NCBI GenBank assembly: GCA_017634975.1
Contig: JAGBMJ010000093.1
Location: 98,099 to 162,098 of the forward strand
Direction: 5' to 3'
DNA from: Lachnospiraceae bacterium
Lineage (GTDB): Bacteria; Bacillota; Clostridia; Lachnospirales; Lachnospiraceae
Length of the DNA stretch: 64,000 nt
Shown: positions 25,609 to 34,708 of the stretch, piece by piece
How positions within the stretch are numbered: the first letter of the stretch is position 1
Layout of the letters: each line of letters begins with the position of its first letter
Program-made: the position numbers and the translations under genes
Notes under the pieces: model-generated
What the model was told of the DNA's origin: nothing
Database searches by the model: none
Seen by the model: the letters and a program-made list of their open reading frames with translations, nothing else

Positions 25609-26790
25609 TTACTTGAAACAGTGATGGAATTCTGAATCGATGTCGATCACGATCTCGCCGTCTTTCGCGATCCGCTCGGCAAAGTATTCCTTCATCCGGC
25701 TCTGCTTAGCACAGATAAACTTTTCCTGTTCCGCAAAGACTTCTTTCATTTTCTGCAAGAGTTCCTCCGCATCCTCATAATGCCAGTGGTTGGTCAGCTT
25801 TACCGTTTCCACTTTGCTGAAATACTTTTGCAGCACTGCACACTCTTTCTCTTTTTTCACCTCCTGCGCCCGGATCAGATCATCCACAAACTCTGCCTTG
25901 ATCCCCAGTTTCCCCGTCACATTCTGCATAAAGAGATACCACTTGCTGACTGTCGTACCGTTCACGGAGAATACCCCTCCGGGCGCAAGGACTTCCGATG
26001 CCCGCCGGATCAACACTTCCGGTTCCTTCAGCATATACTTCAGATAATGCGCAAGGATCATGGAGTATTCCTTGTTCGTATCGATCCCTGCCCAGGTATC
26101 CTCCTGTTCCAGATCCGCGAATGTCAGCGCGATCTCCACATTGTCAGGGAGTTCTGCGCGATGCTCTTCCACATATTTTGCGAAATCGTCGGCCCAGCTG
26201 CCGTGCAGATCATAGCCGTAGATCTTTGTATTTTCCGGAATCCTGTTCCAGTTGTTTCTCCAGAGTTTTGCAAAGCCGCAGCCCAGATCCAGCACCTTTT
26301 CGCCCTTCTGTATCTTCAGGCTTTCAAAGATCTTCTCATACCAGTCCTGCTCTTTTGCGGTATGCTTCAATGCATCCCAGTGATGCTCATCCGCTTTCTG
26401 ATCCAGACTGATGTTTTGCACCATAACGGCCACATCATCCCAGTCGAGTTCCTTGTCTTTTCGTTCCAGTGTACGACGGATCGCAGCACAAACCTTTTCA
26501 ATCTGATAACGCTTCTCTTCCATCTGCTTCAGCTGAATACGAAGCGCCTCTTCCACATTTCCCGCATCCCCCGCGATCAGGTTATCCCGGATCTCTTCCA
26601 GTGAAAAACCGATGTTCTTTAAGGCTACGATCTTCTCCAGGATTGCCAATGCTCCCTCATCATAAAGCCGGTAATTTCCCTCCGAGTAACCGGTCGGTTT
26701 CAATAACCCCTTCTCATCATAAAGACGAACTGCTTTCTGGGATACTCCCGCTTTTTTGGCGATCTCGCCGGATGTCATTTTCTTATCCAT
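25609..26790 (-). CDS. MerR-type regulator fused to a SAM methyltransferase
   Basis: A 393-residue two-domain protein. Residues 1-75 are a MerR winged helix (SGEIAKKAGVSQKAVRLYDE, GNYRLYDEGALAILEKIVAL), and 76-120 form a dimerisation coil. Residues 150-390 are a class I methyltransferase with the SAM motif VLDLGCGFAKLW near 172 and acidic EIALTFADLEQED. Such fusions may couple ligand detection to its modification. The methyl acceptor is unknown, and no drug-efflux gene is adjacent. AGGAGG precedes the start. Confidence 0.85.
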   Translation of the reverse strand: MDKKMTSGEIAKKAGVSQKAVRLYDEKGLLKPTGYSEGNYRLYDEGALAILEKIVALKNIGFSLEEIRDNLIAGDAGNVEEALRIQLKQMEEKRYQIEKVCAAIRRTLERKDKELDWDDVAVMVQNISLDQKADEHHWDALKHTAKEQDWYEKIFESLKIQKGEKVLDLGCGFAKLWRNNWNRIPENTKIYGYDLHGSWADDFAKYVEEHRAELPDNVEIALTFADLEQEDTWAGIDTNKEYSMILAHYLKYMLKEPEVLIRRASEVLAPGGVFSVNGTTVSKWYLFMQNVTGKLGIKAEFVDDLIRAQEVKKEKECAVLQKYFSKVETVKLTNHWHYEDAEELLQKMKEVFAEQEKFICAKQSRMKEYFAERIAKDGEIVIDIDSEFHHCFK

Positions 26791-26878
26791 GTTACTGCCT
26801 CCTTTTCCTTTGATGATCCCAGCATAAGGGATTCCCCAAGGGCAGAGTCAATATCCTTTTTTGCATTTTTTCAAAAAA

Positions 26879-26900
26879 ACGCGAGGTACGTCCCCGTGGT
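26879..26900. repeat. GGGGAC palindrome, solitary inverted copy
   Basis: ACGCGAGGTACGTCCCCGTGGT, a diverged copy of the hairpin in the 25469-25604 array, in the opposite orientation, behind an A-run. Confidence 0.6.
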
Positions 26901-26927
26901 CTTCTCCTATAGATTCTTTCTATCTGC

Positions 26928-27128
26928 TTAGCTTTTATATTCCATAAGATCTCCCGGCTGACAATCCAGGACCTTGCAGATAGCATCCAGCGTTTCGAAG
27001 CGGATACCTTTCATCTTTCCGGTCTTAAGATTGGACAGGTTCACATTTGTCATCCCAACCTTTTCGGCCAGCTCATTCAACGAAATCTTACGATCCGCCA
27101 TCACACGATCCAGTCTGATGATTATCAT
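26928..27128 (-). CDS. Small Xre/Cro-type DNA-binding protein (YozG-like)
   Basis: A 66-residue protein that is essentially one helix-turn-helix (SLNELAEKVGMTNVNLSNLK, then IRFETLDAICKVLDCQPGDL). It follows a DUF2975 membrane protein gene by 11 nt, a pairing that is common in Bacillota and suggests a regulator and membrane-partner unit. AAGGAGG precedes the start. Confidence 0.85.
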   Translation of the reverse strand: MIIIRLDRVMADRKISLNELAEKVGMTNVNLSNLKTGKMKGIRFETLDAICKVLDCQPGDLMEYKS

Positions 27129-27139
27129 ATCGATCCTCC

Positions 27140-27751
27140 TTATGCGATACTATCGATATCTTCCTGCAGCTTCACACCATAATCAAAAACCTGCGCCAGT
27201 GTCATGATCGCAAAAGCAATAGCGAACATATAAAATCCGTTTACATCCAGTTCCGCATTGACATATTGGAACTTAAAGAAACACATCAGAAACCTTACCA
27301 GCCCCGGAACGATCGCCAGCGCAAATTGAAGCACTCCGATAAGACGTATCCTGTTTGCGTTTTTATGTGTGAAAGGAGACGCGCCGATGGCGCTGTTTGC
27401 GATCACAATTGCCACGATCAGCATTGCTCCCAGAAGGATCGAATAGGCCAACCTCTTTGCCTGATGCATCAATGCGCAGTATTTCAGATCCGTTTCCCCA
27501 TCCTCGTCCAGAAGCATATACTCATTAACATCTGCATCGCCATAGTTCTCGCCGTTTATATACAGCACATTGATCTCCTGTCCGTTGGTCACCCCAAGCG
27601 GCATTTCCCTGCGTATCTCATACACATCCCCTTTCGTGAAGATCACTCCGACAAAATCTGTCACCTGTAAAAACAAAAACATGATAATCCCGAACATGAG
27701 CGCCTGCATGATCCTGAGCCTGCTGCGTCTTTTCTTTAATTTCTCTTCCAT
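27140..27751 (-). CDS. DUF2975 membrane protein
   Basis: A 203-residue membrane protein with four predicted helices: about residues 12-32, 98-120 (LAYSILLGAMLIVAIVIANS), 138-160 and 176-195. The first and second helices flank an extracytoplasmic loop. It matches the DUF2975 family that is typically encoded with a small Xre protein, as here. It may sense a signal and control the regulator, but this is not established by the sequence. GGAGG precedes the start. Confidence 0.75.
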   Translation of the reverse strand: MEEKLKKRRSRLRIMQALMFGIIMFLFLQVTDFVGVIFTKGDVYEIRREMPLGVTNGQEINVLYINGENYGDADVNEYMLLDEDGETDLKYCALMHQAKRLAYSILLGAMLIVAIVIANSAIGASPFTHKNANRIRLIGVLQFALAIVPGLVRFLMCFFKFQYVNAELDVNGFYMFAIAFAIMTLAQVFDYGVKLQEDIDSIA

Positions 27752-27781
27752 ATCTCCAACCTCCAGTTTTTAAAGTAACAG

Positions 27782-27858
27782 TTTAAATATTTAAATTTCT
27801 TTTGTCGACACGGTAAATATATCATCTTCGTGCTTAAGTGTCAATATAAATATTTAAA
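27782..27858 (-). promoter_or_regulatory. AT-rich palindromes upstream of DUF2975/Xre pair
   Basis: TTTAAATATTTAAA (27782-27795) is a perfect 14-bp palindrome, and a related TAAATATTTA lies at 27847-27856. Both precede the operon and are candidate sites for the small Xre protein. Confidence 0.4.
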
Positions 27859-27891
27859 GTTTTACTTTAAATTCGATTGACGCACAAAAAA

Positions 27892-27915
27892 ACCACGAGG
27901 TCCGTCCCCGTGGTT
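27892..27915. repeat. GGGGAC palindrome, solitary inverted copy
   Basis: ACCACGAGGTCCGTCCCCGTGGT: an 11-bp stem copy of the REP-like element, opposite in orientation to the array at 25.5 kb, right after the isomerase gene. Confidence 0.7.
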
Positions 27916-27931
27916 CCCTGTGGTCCTATTT

Positions 27932-28789
27932 TCAGATGCTTTCCAGGATATTCAGAAGGGCTTGATGTGCCACTGAGAAAGCTGCAGGTCCGTCAAGCGC
28001 TTCTCCGACTTCAGACAATACAGCTGTTCTTCCGCGTTCGAGATTTTCAAAGCCCTTAAATCCAAACAGATGCGGCTCCAGCGAAAGGAACCCTTCAAAC
28101 CCGTTTGCAAACAACTGTTTTAAGATTTTCTCCACATTACCATCGCCGTATCCGGATGGTACTACCGTTCCGTTTTCTATACGTGCATCTTTCACATGGA
28201 TATATGCGATATGATCCTTTAAGAGTTCGTATGCTTCCAGAGTATCCTGCTTTACCTGCACAAAATTTGCAAAATCAAAGATAGCCATGAAATGCTCTCC
28301 GGAAAAAGCATCCATCAGTTCTCTGCATTCCGGCGCTTTTTCTCCATAGATCCCTTTTTCGTTCTCGTGGAGTATCACCGCATCATTCGCAGAAGCATAA
28401 TCCACAAATTTACCAATCCGCTCCCAAACAGCGCCTTTCCATTCTTTTTGCCGGCCTTCCGGGATATAAAAACTGAACATTCTGAGATTTCTCGTTTCCA
28501 TTTTATGCGCGATCTCTATGGCGCGTTTGAAGTCGTCAAAATGTTTTTCAAACGGCTCCTCGATACCGATCTTTCCGAGAGGGGTTCCCAATGCCGAAAG
28601 TGCAATTCCCGCATCATCAAGTTTCTTTTTGATCTCTGCGACCTTTGCATCCGAATGGTAGATCAGATTATCGCCGTCCACACCACGCATCTCCACAAAA
28701 CGGATACCCATTTTTTTCAAATAACCGATCTGCACATCCAGTTCCGGTGCGATCTCATCTGCAAAGCCCGTGATCTTTTCATATTTCAT
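27932..28789 (-). CDS. Sugar phosphate isomerase/epimerase (xylose isomerase-like TIM barrel)
   Basis: A 285-residue AP-endonuclease-2-type TIM barrel. Conserved metal/substrate segments include ILHENEKGIYG (near 137), AIFDFANFVQ (near 170), AYIHVKDAR (near 199) and LSLEPHLFGF (near 235). ATG 28789 is preferred (AGGAGG upstream). It lies 22 nt after the Gfo/Idh dehydrogenase, a frequent pair in the breakdown of inositols or unusual sugars. The exact substrate is unknown. Confidence 0.82.
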   Translation of the reverse strand: MKYEKITGFADEIAPELDVQIGYLKKMGIRFVEMRGVDGDNLIYHSDAKVAEIKKKLDDAGIALSALGTPLGKIGIEEPFEKHFDDFKRAIEIAHKMETRNLRMFSFYIPEGRQKEWKGAVWERIGKFVDYASANDAVILHENEKGIYGEKAPECRELMDAFSGEHFMAIFDFANFVQVKQDTLEAYELLKDHIAYIHVKDARIENGTVVPSGYGDGNVEKILKQLFANGFEGFLSLEPHLFGFKGFENLERGRTAVLSEVGEALDGPAAFSVAHQALLNILESI

Positions 28790-28811
28790 TTTCTTATCCT
28801 CCTTCGTATCC

Positions 28812-29978
28812 TTAATAGGTTCCCGTAGTATCAAACACGATACCCGTGTCTGCCTTCGCGTTTGATCTGCGGCGCCGCTTATTGAGTTCCTGCAAAAATA
28901 ATTCTTCGTCCACCGGAAGTTCTATCGTCTGATCGAGCCAGGAAGACAGATACATTGCATTCGAAAGCATCAGAGCGTTGATCCCTTCTTCCCCCTCGGC
29001 AACTAATGGTGTTCCATCCAGGATCCTTCCGACAAAAGCTTTCAATACCCCCACATGCTGTTCATTCCCACCATCCGTTTCCACTTCGATCCGTTCCATC
29101 TCTGGCTTGGCAAAACCATTCTGCTCATTTTTGCAGAATTCTCTCTCATTTACCTTCAGCCGGTCATAGATCAGCCTGTCATGTTCGCATACGATTTTTC
29201 CCATTTCAAAAGTCAGCTCCAGCCGATTGGTCCCCGGAGCATCTCCGGTCGTGGTAACAAAAACTCCGGTTGCTCCGTTGGAAAACTCCATATACGCAGT
29301 AACATCATCCTCTACTTCAATATCATGCCATTTGGCTTCGTGACAGAATGCACGTACCTTTACCGGTAATCCGCAAAGCCATTGCAGCAGATCCAGCTGA
29401 TGAGGACACTGGTTCAGAAGCACGCCGCCACCTTCCCCGTCCCAGGTAGCCTTCCATCCGGCAGCATCATAATAACTCTGTGTCCGATACCAATCGGTAA
29501 TGATCCAGTTTACACGCTTGAGTGCTCCCAGTTCTCCGCTATGCATCATTTCGTAGAGCTTTCGATATACACAGTTGGTCCGCTGGTTAAACATAATCGC
29601 AAATACTCTATTGCTTTTCTTTGCCACCTCATTCATCTCCCGAACCTGTTTCGTATAGACCCCGGCCGGTTTTTCGCTGATTGCGTGTAATCCATGCTGC
29701 AATGCATAGATCACAAATTCCGGATGCTGATAATGCGGGGTAGCGATAAACACCGCATCACAAGTACCGGACTCGATCAGTTCTTTTCCGTCGGTAAATC
29801 GTGCCACCTCCGCCGGCAATTCCTCCTTCGCCCATTCCAGACGGCTCTGACGGGTATCTGCGACAGCCGTCAGACGCATCCTAGGCACTTTTCCGTCCGC
29901 GATCGAACGCGCATGATTTCCTCCCATTCCTCCAAGACCTATAATGCCGATCCGTACTTCATTGTTCTCTTTTTCCAT
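28812..29978 (-). CDS. Gfo/Idh/MocA-family NAD(P)-dependent oxidoreductase
   Basis: A 388-residue dehydrogenase: N-terminal Rossmann fold with IGIIGLGGMGGNHARSI at about residues 10-26, the EKPAG lysine motif near 97, then the C-terminal beta-sheet domain with QCPHQLDLLQWLCG near 185. It probably oxidises or interconverts a sugar or inositol hydroxyl. Operon with the isomerase, and divergent from an AraC regulator that is its likely activator. Start ATG 29978 with AAAGGAG upstream. Confidence 0.87.
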   Translation of the reverse strand: MEKENNEVRIGIIGLGGMGGNHARSIADGKVPRMRLTAVADTRQSRLEWAKEELPAEVARFTDGKELIESGTCDAVFIATPHYQHPEFVIYALQHGLHAISEKPAGVYTKQVREMNEVAKKSNRVFAIMFNQRTNCVYRKLYEMMHSGELGALKRVNWIITDWYRTQSYYDAAGWKATWDGEGGGVLLNQCPHQLDLLQWLCGLPVKVRAFCHEAKWHDIEVEDDVTAYMEFSNGATGVFVTTTGDAPGTNRLELTFEMGKIVCEHDRLIYDRLKVNEREFCKNEQNGFAKPEMERIEVETDGGNEQHVGVLKAFVGRILDGTPLVAEGEEGINALMLSNAMYLSSWLDQTIELPVDEELFLQELNKRRRRSNAKADTGIVFDTTGTY

Positions 29979-30162
29979 CACTCTTTTCTCCTTCTCTTTC
30001 AGAATTCCTGCTTATTGTTTAAGGTTACGATTCATGATATTTTTTCAATTTTTTCAATTCTTCTGTTGCATCCTATTGTATTCAAAGACACTTCGTAATA
30101 ATATGTACATAGAATACTATTTTTATGTAATATTCCGACCTTTCTTTGGAGGGCTGTATTGT

Positions 30163-31020
30163 ATGGCTGAACAGGGCAAAAGCAAAACATCCGATGTACC
30201 TCTTTACTATGTAAGCTCCCCCTTCGATATCGCTTACCGAAATTCGATATCCGAGTATCCCGTAGGACCGCATTCACACAATGCTTTAGAATGCTACTTT
30301 ACTCTGACGGATCTGCCGGATGTATTGCTAAACGATACCGTACAGGCCGTTCCTGCCGGCGCCTTGCTTATCATTCCGGCTTTTTGCGTGCACCAGCTTT
30401 TCCACGAAGTCAATATTCCATATGAACGCTACATCCTGACGATACACGACAAATGGCTGAAATCCGTTCTATGGGAAAGCAGTGCAGAATACAGCTATCT
30501 CAGTGACTCGGATCATCCTGTGGTCGTTTTTCCGACTGATGAAAAAAAAGAAGAGCTGATCCGTCATTTTGACGAATTGCTCTCCCATACGGATCGAAGC
30601 TCTCTTATGGCTCTGATCCATCTGTTCCGTCTGTTAGATGATATCCACTCTATGAAGACTGCTCTGAAGGATCCGAAAAAAACTTCATCTCTTCCTATCT
30701 CCACATCCCAAAAGAAGGTAAATGAGATCATCTCCTATCTGAATGAACATCTGTCGGAAAACATAAGTCTTTCTGCTCTGGCCGCCCATTTCTATCTTCA
30801 CCCGGATTATCTTGCCAGACTCTTCAAAAAACATATGCACATCTCTATCGGTCAGTACATTACCCTGCAAAAGATCAGCACAGCCGAAACGCTTCTCCGC
30901 GAAGGAAAAACTGTTACCGAAGTGCAGGAACTCCTTGGTTTTTCCAGCTATGCTTATTTTTTCCGCACTTTTCAAAAGATCACCGGAATCTCTCCAAGCA
31001 AATACCGCCGACTAACCTGA
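30163..31020 (+). CDS. AraC-family regulator of the sugar operon
   Basis: A 285-residue regulator from ATG 30163 (GGAGG 10 nt upstream); the long upstream reading frame is low-complexity and rejected. An N-terminal cupin (GPHSHNALECYF near 34, PAGALLIIPAFCVHQLFH) binds the inducer. The C-terminal pair of helix-turn-helices spans about 185-285 (ISLSALAAHFYLHPDYLARLF; VTEVQELLGFSSYAYFFRTF; ISPSKYRR). Divergent from Gfo/Idh and isomerase, so a sugar-responsive activator is expected. Confidence 0.87.
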   Translation: MAEQGKSKTSDVPLYYVSSPFDIAYRNSISEYPVGPHSHNALECYFTLTDLPDVLLNDTVQAVPAGALLIIPAFCVHQLFHEVNIPYERYILTIHDKWLKSVLWESSAEYSYLSDSDHPVVVFPTDEKKEELIRHFDELLSHTDRSSLMALIHLFRLLDDIHSMKTALKDPKKTSSLPISTSQKKVNEIISYLNEHLSENISLSALAAHFYLHPDYLARLFKKHMHISIGQYITLQKISTAETLLREGKTVTEVQELLGFSSYAYFFRTFQKITGISPSKYRRLT

Positions 31021-31053
31021 TTGGCCTGCATCTAAAACCACAAGACTCGTTCG

Positions 31054-31213
31054 CTAGTACATCGAACAATTAATAACTGGCCAAATCCGCCGTGCGATAG
31101 TCCGTAGGCAATGAAGAGGAAGGAGTCGTAGCGGGCTACGGCGACTGACGATGAAGCAGCATACAGGCTATCGAACAAGGATATGGCTAGTTAATTAATG
31201 TTCGATGTACTAG
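31054..31213. mobile_element. MITE-like element with 30-bp inverted ends and nested hairpins
   Basis: The two 30-bp ends (31054-31083 and 31184-31213) match 26 of 30 as inverted repeats, beginning CTAGTACATCGAACA. Inside, CGATAGTCCGTA pairs with TACAGGCTATCG and GTCGTAG with CTACGGCGAC, giving a long nested fold. There is no open reading frame and no clear target duplication. A non-autonomous mobile element or a structured RNA are the two readings. Confidence 0.6.
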
Positions 31214-31230
31214 TATAACGGCCGCAAAAA

Positions 31231-31253
31231 ACCACGAGGTCCGTCCCCGTGGT
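31231..31253. repeat. GGGGAC palindrome, solitary inverted copy
   Basis: Identical 23-nt core to 27892-27914, placed between the MITE-like element and the P-type ATPase stop; may double as its terminator. Confidence 0.7.
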
Positions 31254-31266
31254 TTCCCCATGGTTC

Positions 31267-33128
31267 TCAATCATCCTTCATCCGAAGCAGCAGTGCTGCA
31301 TTCACGACAACAAATACAGAACCGCAGTTATGCCACAACGCTCCCGTAACCGGTGTAAGTATGCCCGCTGTCGACAGGATGACCGCCGACAGATTGATGA
31401 TCAGTGATGCAATAATATTAATCTTTACTTTGGTCATTACTCTCTGCATTAAACGGAACAGATACGGCAGGCGCCGGATCTCATCGCTCACCAGTACTGC
31501 ATCCGCCGACTCGATCGCAATATCCGAACCGATCCCGCCCATCGCGATCCCGGCATCAGCTGCCGTCAATGCAAGCGCATCGTTTACACCATCGCCGATC
31601 ATGCAGACACCTTCTTTTCCTCCCGCCTGCTCTTTGAGGATCTTCATCTTATCTTCCGGAAGGAGATCCGCCCTAACATCCACGATCCCCACAGTCTGTG
31701 CCACCCCTGCAGCTGCCGCCATATTATCTCCCGTCAAAAGCATCGGTTCGATCCCGAGAGCTTTCAGTTTTTCAACGGTTACTGCCGCATCTTCCCGGAT
31801 GGTATCTTTCAAGGCGATCATACCGATCACTTTATGCTCCATCGCAACATATACGATCGTCGCTCCGGCATCCGACAGAGATCTGCTGATGTCTTCGGTA
31901 TCGTTCAACAATATCTTCTGCGCAGCCATAAACTGCTTTTTCCCCGCCAGGATCTGTTTCCCGTCAAGAACTGCCGAGATCCCCTGTCCGGCCAGCACCT
32001 GAAATTCCTCCACGGGCGTCTCTTTTCCGCCCTTCTGTCGGAAATGCTCTACTATCGCTTTTCCAAGCGGATGTTCGGATCGCTGTTCTGCAAGTGCTGT
32101 AAGATGCAGTATCTCATCCTCACTGTATTGTTCATCTACACTGTATACTCCGGATACTCCCGGCTTTCCGCAGGTAAGCGTTCCCGTTTTATCAAACGCG
32201 ATCTTTTGGATACGCGCCAATCGTTCCAAGGCATCGCCGGATCTTACTATGATCCCGTACTTCGCAGCATTTCCGATCCCCGCCAGAACAGCCGTTGGCG
32301 TAGCCAGGATAAAGGCGCACGGACAGAATACCACCAAAACCGTAACCGCTCTGATAAATTCTCCCGTGATGATCCATGTAAGGACTGCACAGGACAAAGC
32401 TATAATGACCAGCCATGTAGCCCACTTATCTGCCGCTGTAACGATCGGCGCCTTGTTTTCTTCCGCCTCCTCTGCCAGCTTGATCATCCTCTGCAGGGAA
32501 CTGTCCGTACTCAGCGAATCTGCCTTCATGGTGAATGTTCCATACTGATTCAATGTCCCGCTGAACACTTTATCCCCCGCCTTTTTATCTACCGGAATAC
32601 TTTCTTCGGTCATTACCGACTGGTCGATCGTAGTCTCACCTTCCAGGATCGTACCATCCACCGGTATCGTTTCACCGGCGATCACACTCAGCAGATCTCC
32701 TACCTTTACCTCTTCCACTGCTACTTCCTGTGATTGGCCACCCCGGATCACCCTTGCCTTCTGCGGCGTGATCTTTATCAGTTTCTCTATGCTTTCTCTT
32801 GCCTTGCCTGAAGTATAATCTTCCAGCAGGGAACCGATCTGCATGATCAGTGCCACTTCTCCGGCTGCAAAGTATTCCCCGGTCGCTACGGAAGCAACCA
32901 GCGCCAGTGAAACCAGCAGGTCTGCCTTGATATCGTGTTCAAACACTACACCCTTCACCGCACCTGTAAGGATGGGAATCCCGCACAGTACGATCGCAGC
33001 CCAGGCCGTGTATCCAACGGGATCGTATCTTTCAGTATCCCGCTGATACTGAGCACCAGACAGATCACGGAAACTACAGCGCAAAAAAGCGTTTCCTTCG
33101 GTTCATTTTCCAGCCAGTTTTTTAACAT
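31267..33128 (-). pseudogene. Heavy-metal P1B-type ATPase with a 5' frameshift
   Basis: From ATG 33128 the frame reads MLKNWLENEPKETLF through VICLVLSISGILKDTIP, then leaves frame; the rest (VGYTAWAAIVLCGIPI onward) continues one frame over from about 33025. The remainder is a complete P1B ATPase: CPC in VVFCPCAFILATP, phosphorylation site DKTGTLT, HPLGKAI, and GDGVNDALAL. It lacks an N-terminal HMA domain. The tail has HNCGSVFVVVNA, unlike the Asp-containing ZntA tail, so metal specificity is open. A one-base indel in the first helix makes it inactive unless a downstream start is used. Divergent from a TetR. Confidence 0.8.
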
Positions 33129-33181
33129 TCTTTTATCTCCTTGACGAATGGCAGCATATTATGTACCATGTATCTGATAAC

Positions 33182-33269
33182 GAACATTGTGTTCAGTATC
33201 TAAGATCTGATTTTATTTTCTGTTTTCAGAAATAGCAATGATCAGAATACGCAATCCGTTCGTTACGGA
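33182..33269. promoter_or_regulatory. Candidate operators between P-type ATPase and TetR
   Basis: Two short palindromes lie in the divergent gap: GAACATTGTGTTC (33182-33194) and TCCGTTCGTTACGGA (33255-33269). Either could bind the adjacent TetR. Confidence 0.35.
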
Positions 33270-33296
33270 ACAAAAAGGAGAAAATGTTCGGAAACT

Positions 33297-33842
33297 ATGG
33301 ACCGACGGCAGAAAAAAACAAGACAGGCCATCTTTGATGCTTTTACCGGATTATTAAAAGAAGAGAACTATGCAAAGATCACGATCCAGCAGATCATAGA
33401 CCGCGCCGATATCGGCCGTACCACATTTTACAGCCATTTTGAGACCAAAGACGATCTGCTCAAAGCCTTTTGCACAGATATTTTCGGCCATGTATTTTCG
33501 AAAGAGCTGCATAAAGAAAAAACGCATGATTTCTCATGCGTTAATGATATCCGCTCCCAAACCACACATATACTGTATCATCTGCAGGAGCATATGGAGT
33601 ATCTCCCGGGCATTTTAAGCGGAGAAAGCGGTGAGATCTTTATGGGCTACTTTAAGAAGGATCTCACCCGTCTCTTCCGAAACTGTCTGAAAAATGCCTC
33701 TTCAGATATTCCGACCGATTATACGTTAAATCATATGGTCTGTGACTTTATGGAAACGATCCGGTGGTGGGCTGCCCACAAAAAGTATTCACCGGAGGAA
33801 ATCAGTTCCTTCTTTTGGGAGACCACGCCTCTGCCAAAATGA
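33297..33842 (+). CDS. TetR/AcrR-family regulator
   Basis: A 181-residue TetR protein; helix-turn-helix at about residues 10-50 (ITIQQIIDRADIGRTTFYSHF), and a C-terminal part resembling the YbiH/DhaS-like TetR group. It diverges from the metal ATPase gene and converges on the FAA-hydrolase gene, so the ATPase is its most likely target. The AAGGAG motif lies 16 nt before ATG 33297, rather far, so the start is not certain. Confidence 0.8.
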   Translation: MDRRQKKTRQAIFDAFTGLLKEENYAKITIQQIIDRADIGRTTFYSHFETKDDLLKAFCTDIFGHVFSKELHKEKTHDFSCVNDIRSQTTHILYHLQEHMEYLPGILSGESGEIFMGYFKKDLTRLFRNCLKNASSDIPTDYTLNHMVCDFMETIRWWAAHKKYSPEEISSFFWETTPLPK

Positions 33843-33850
33843 TTCTGGCA

Positions 33851-34708
33851 TTACCCGACGGTATTTTTCAGGCTTCCGATCCCTTCGATCTCACAGCGGA
33901 TCGCATCCCCGGATTTGAGATATACCGGCGGCTTCATTCCCATACCCACGCCGCCGGGAGTGCCGGTTGCAATAATGGTTCCTGCCTTCAGCGTCATGCC
34001 TTGTGACAGTTCGGAGATGGCTTCTTCTACCGTGGTGATCATATATTTGGTATTACTCTCCTGCCGTTTCTCATCATTCACATAGCAACAGATTTCCAGA
34101 TCATGCGCATCCCCGATCTCATCCTTTGTCACGATACATGGTCCCATCGGCGTATAACCATCCAGGCTCTTTCCTCTGTACCACTGCTGATGCTTGAACT
34201 GCAGATTTCTGGCGCTCACATCGTTGATGATCGTATAGCCCAGGATCACATCTGCCGCCTCTTCTACCGTCACATTAAATGCATCCTTCTTCAGGATCAC
34301 GCCCAGTTCCACTTCATAATCCAGTGCATCCACAAAGTCGTATACAGGAATATTTCCATCCGGATCATTTGCACGGTTCACACGTTTCGAGAAATACACT
34401 GCATCTTTCTTTTTGGTAAAATCCAGTACATCCACCGTTTCCTTGATGTGATCATGATAGTTTACACCCAGACAGACTACGTCCTGCATCGGCACCGGGA
34501 TCGGTGCTAATACACTGTATTCGTCTTTTGCAAGCGTTTTCGCTCCCGCCATTTTTTCTGTTATTACATTCTGCAACTCATCATATCTTCGCACCAGTTC
34601 ATTCATGTCTGCAACATATATGCCGACAGATTCCAGCGTCACCATCCCATCCTCTGTCTGTACTGCTACACATTCTTTTCCCTGATACTTTATCGTTGTT
34701 AATCTCAT
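33851..34708 (-). CDS. Fumarylacetoacetate hydrolase-family protein
   Basis: A 285-residue protein. N-terminal small domain, then the FAH catalytic core with metal ligands in DYEVELGVIL (near residue 129), INDVSARNLQ, KSLDGYTPMGPCI and the GTPGGVGMGM loop. The family cleaves or decarboxylates C-C bonds of beta-diketo or oxo acids (acylpyruvase, 2-hydroxyhepta-diene-dioate isomerase). Last gene of a four-gene TetR operon, coupled to the hydrolase upstream by an ATGA overlap. The substrate is unknown. Confidence 0.85.
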   Translation of the reverse strand: MRLTTIKYQGKECVAVQTEDGMVTLESVGIYVADMNELVRRYDELQNVITEKMAGAKTLAKDEYSVLAPIPVPMQDVVCLGVNYHDHIKETVDVLDFTKKKDAVYFSKRVNRANDPDGNIPVYDFVDALDYEVELGVILKKDAFNVTVEEAADVILGYTIINDVSARNLQFKHQQWYRGKSLDGYTPMGPCIVTKDEIGDAHDLEICCYVNDEKRQESNTKYMITTVEEAISELSQGMTLKAGTIIATGTPGGVGMGMKPPVYLKSGDAIRCEIEGIGSLKNTVG

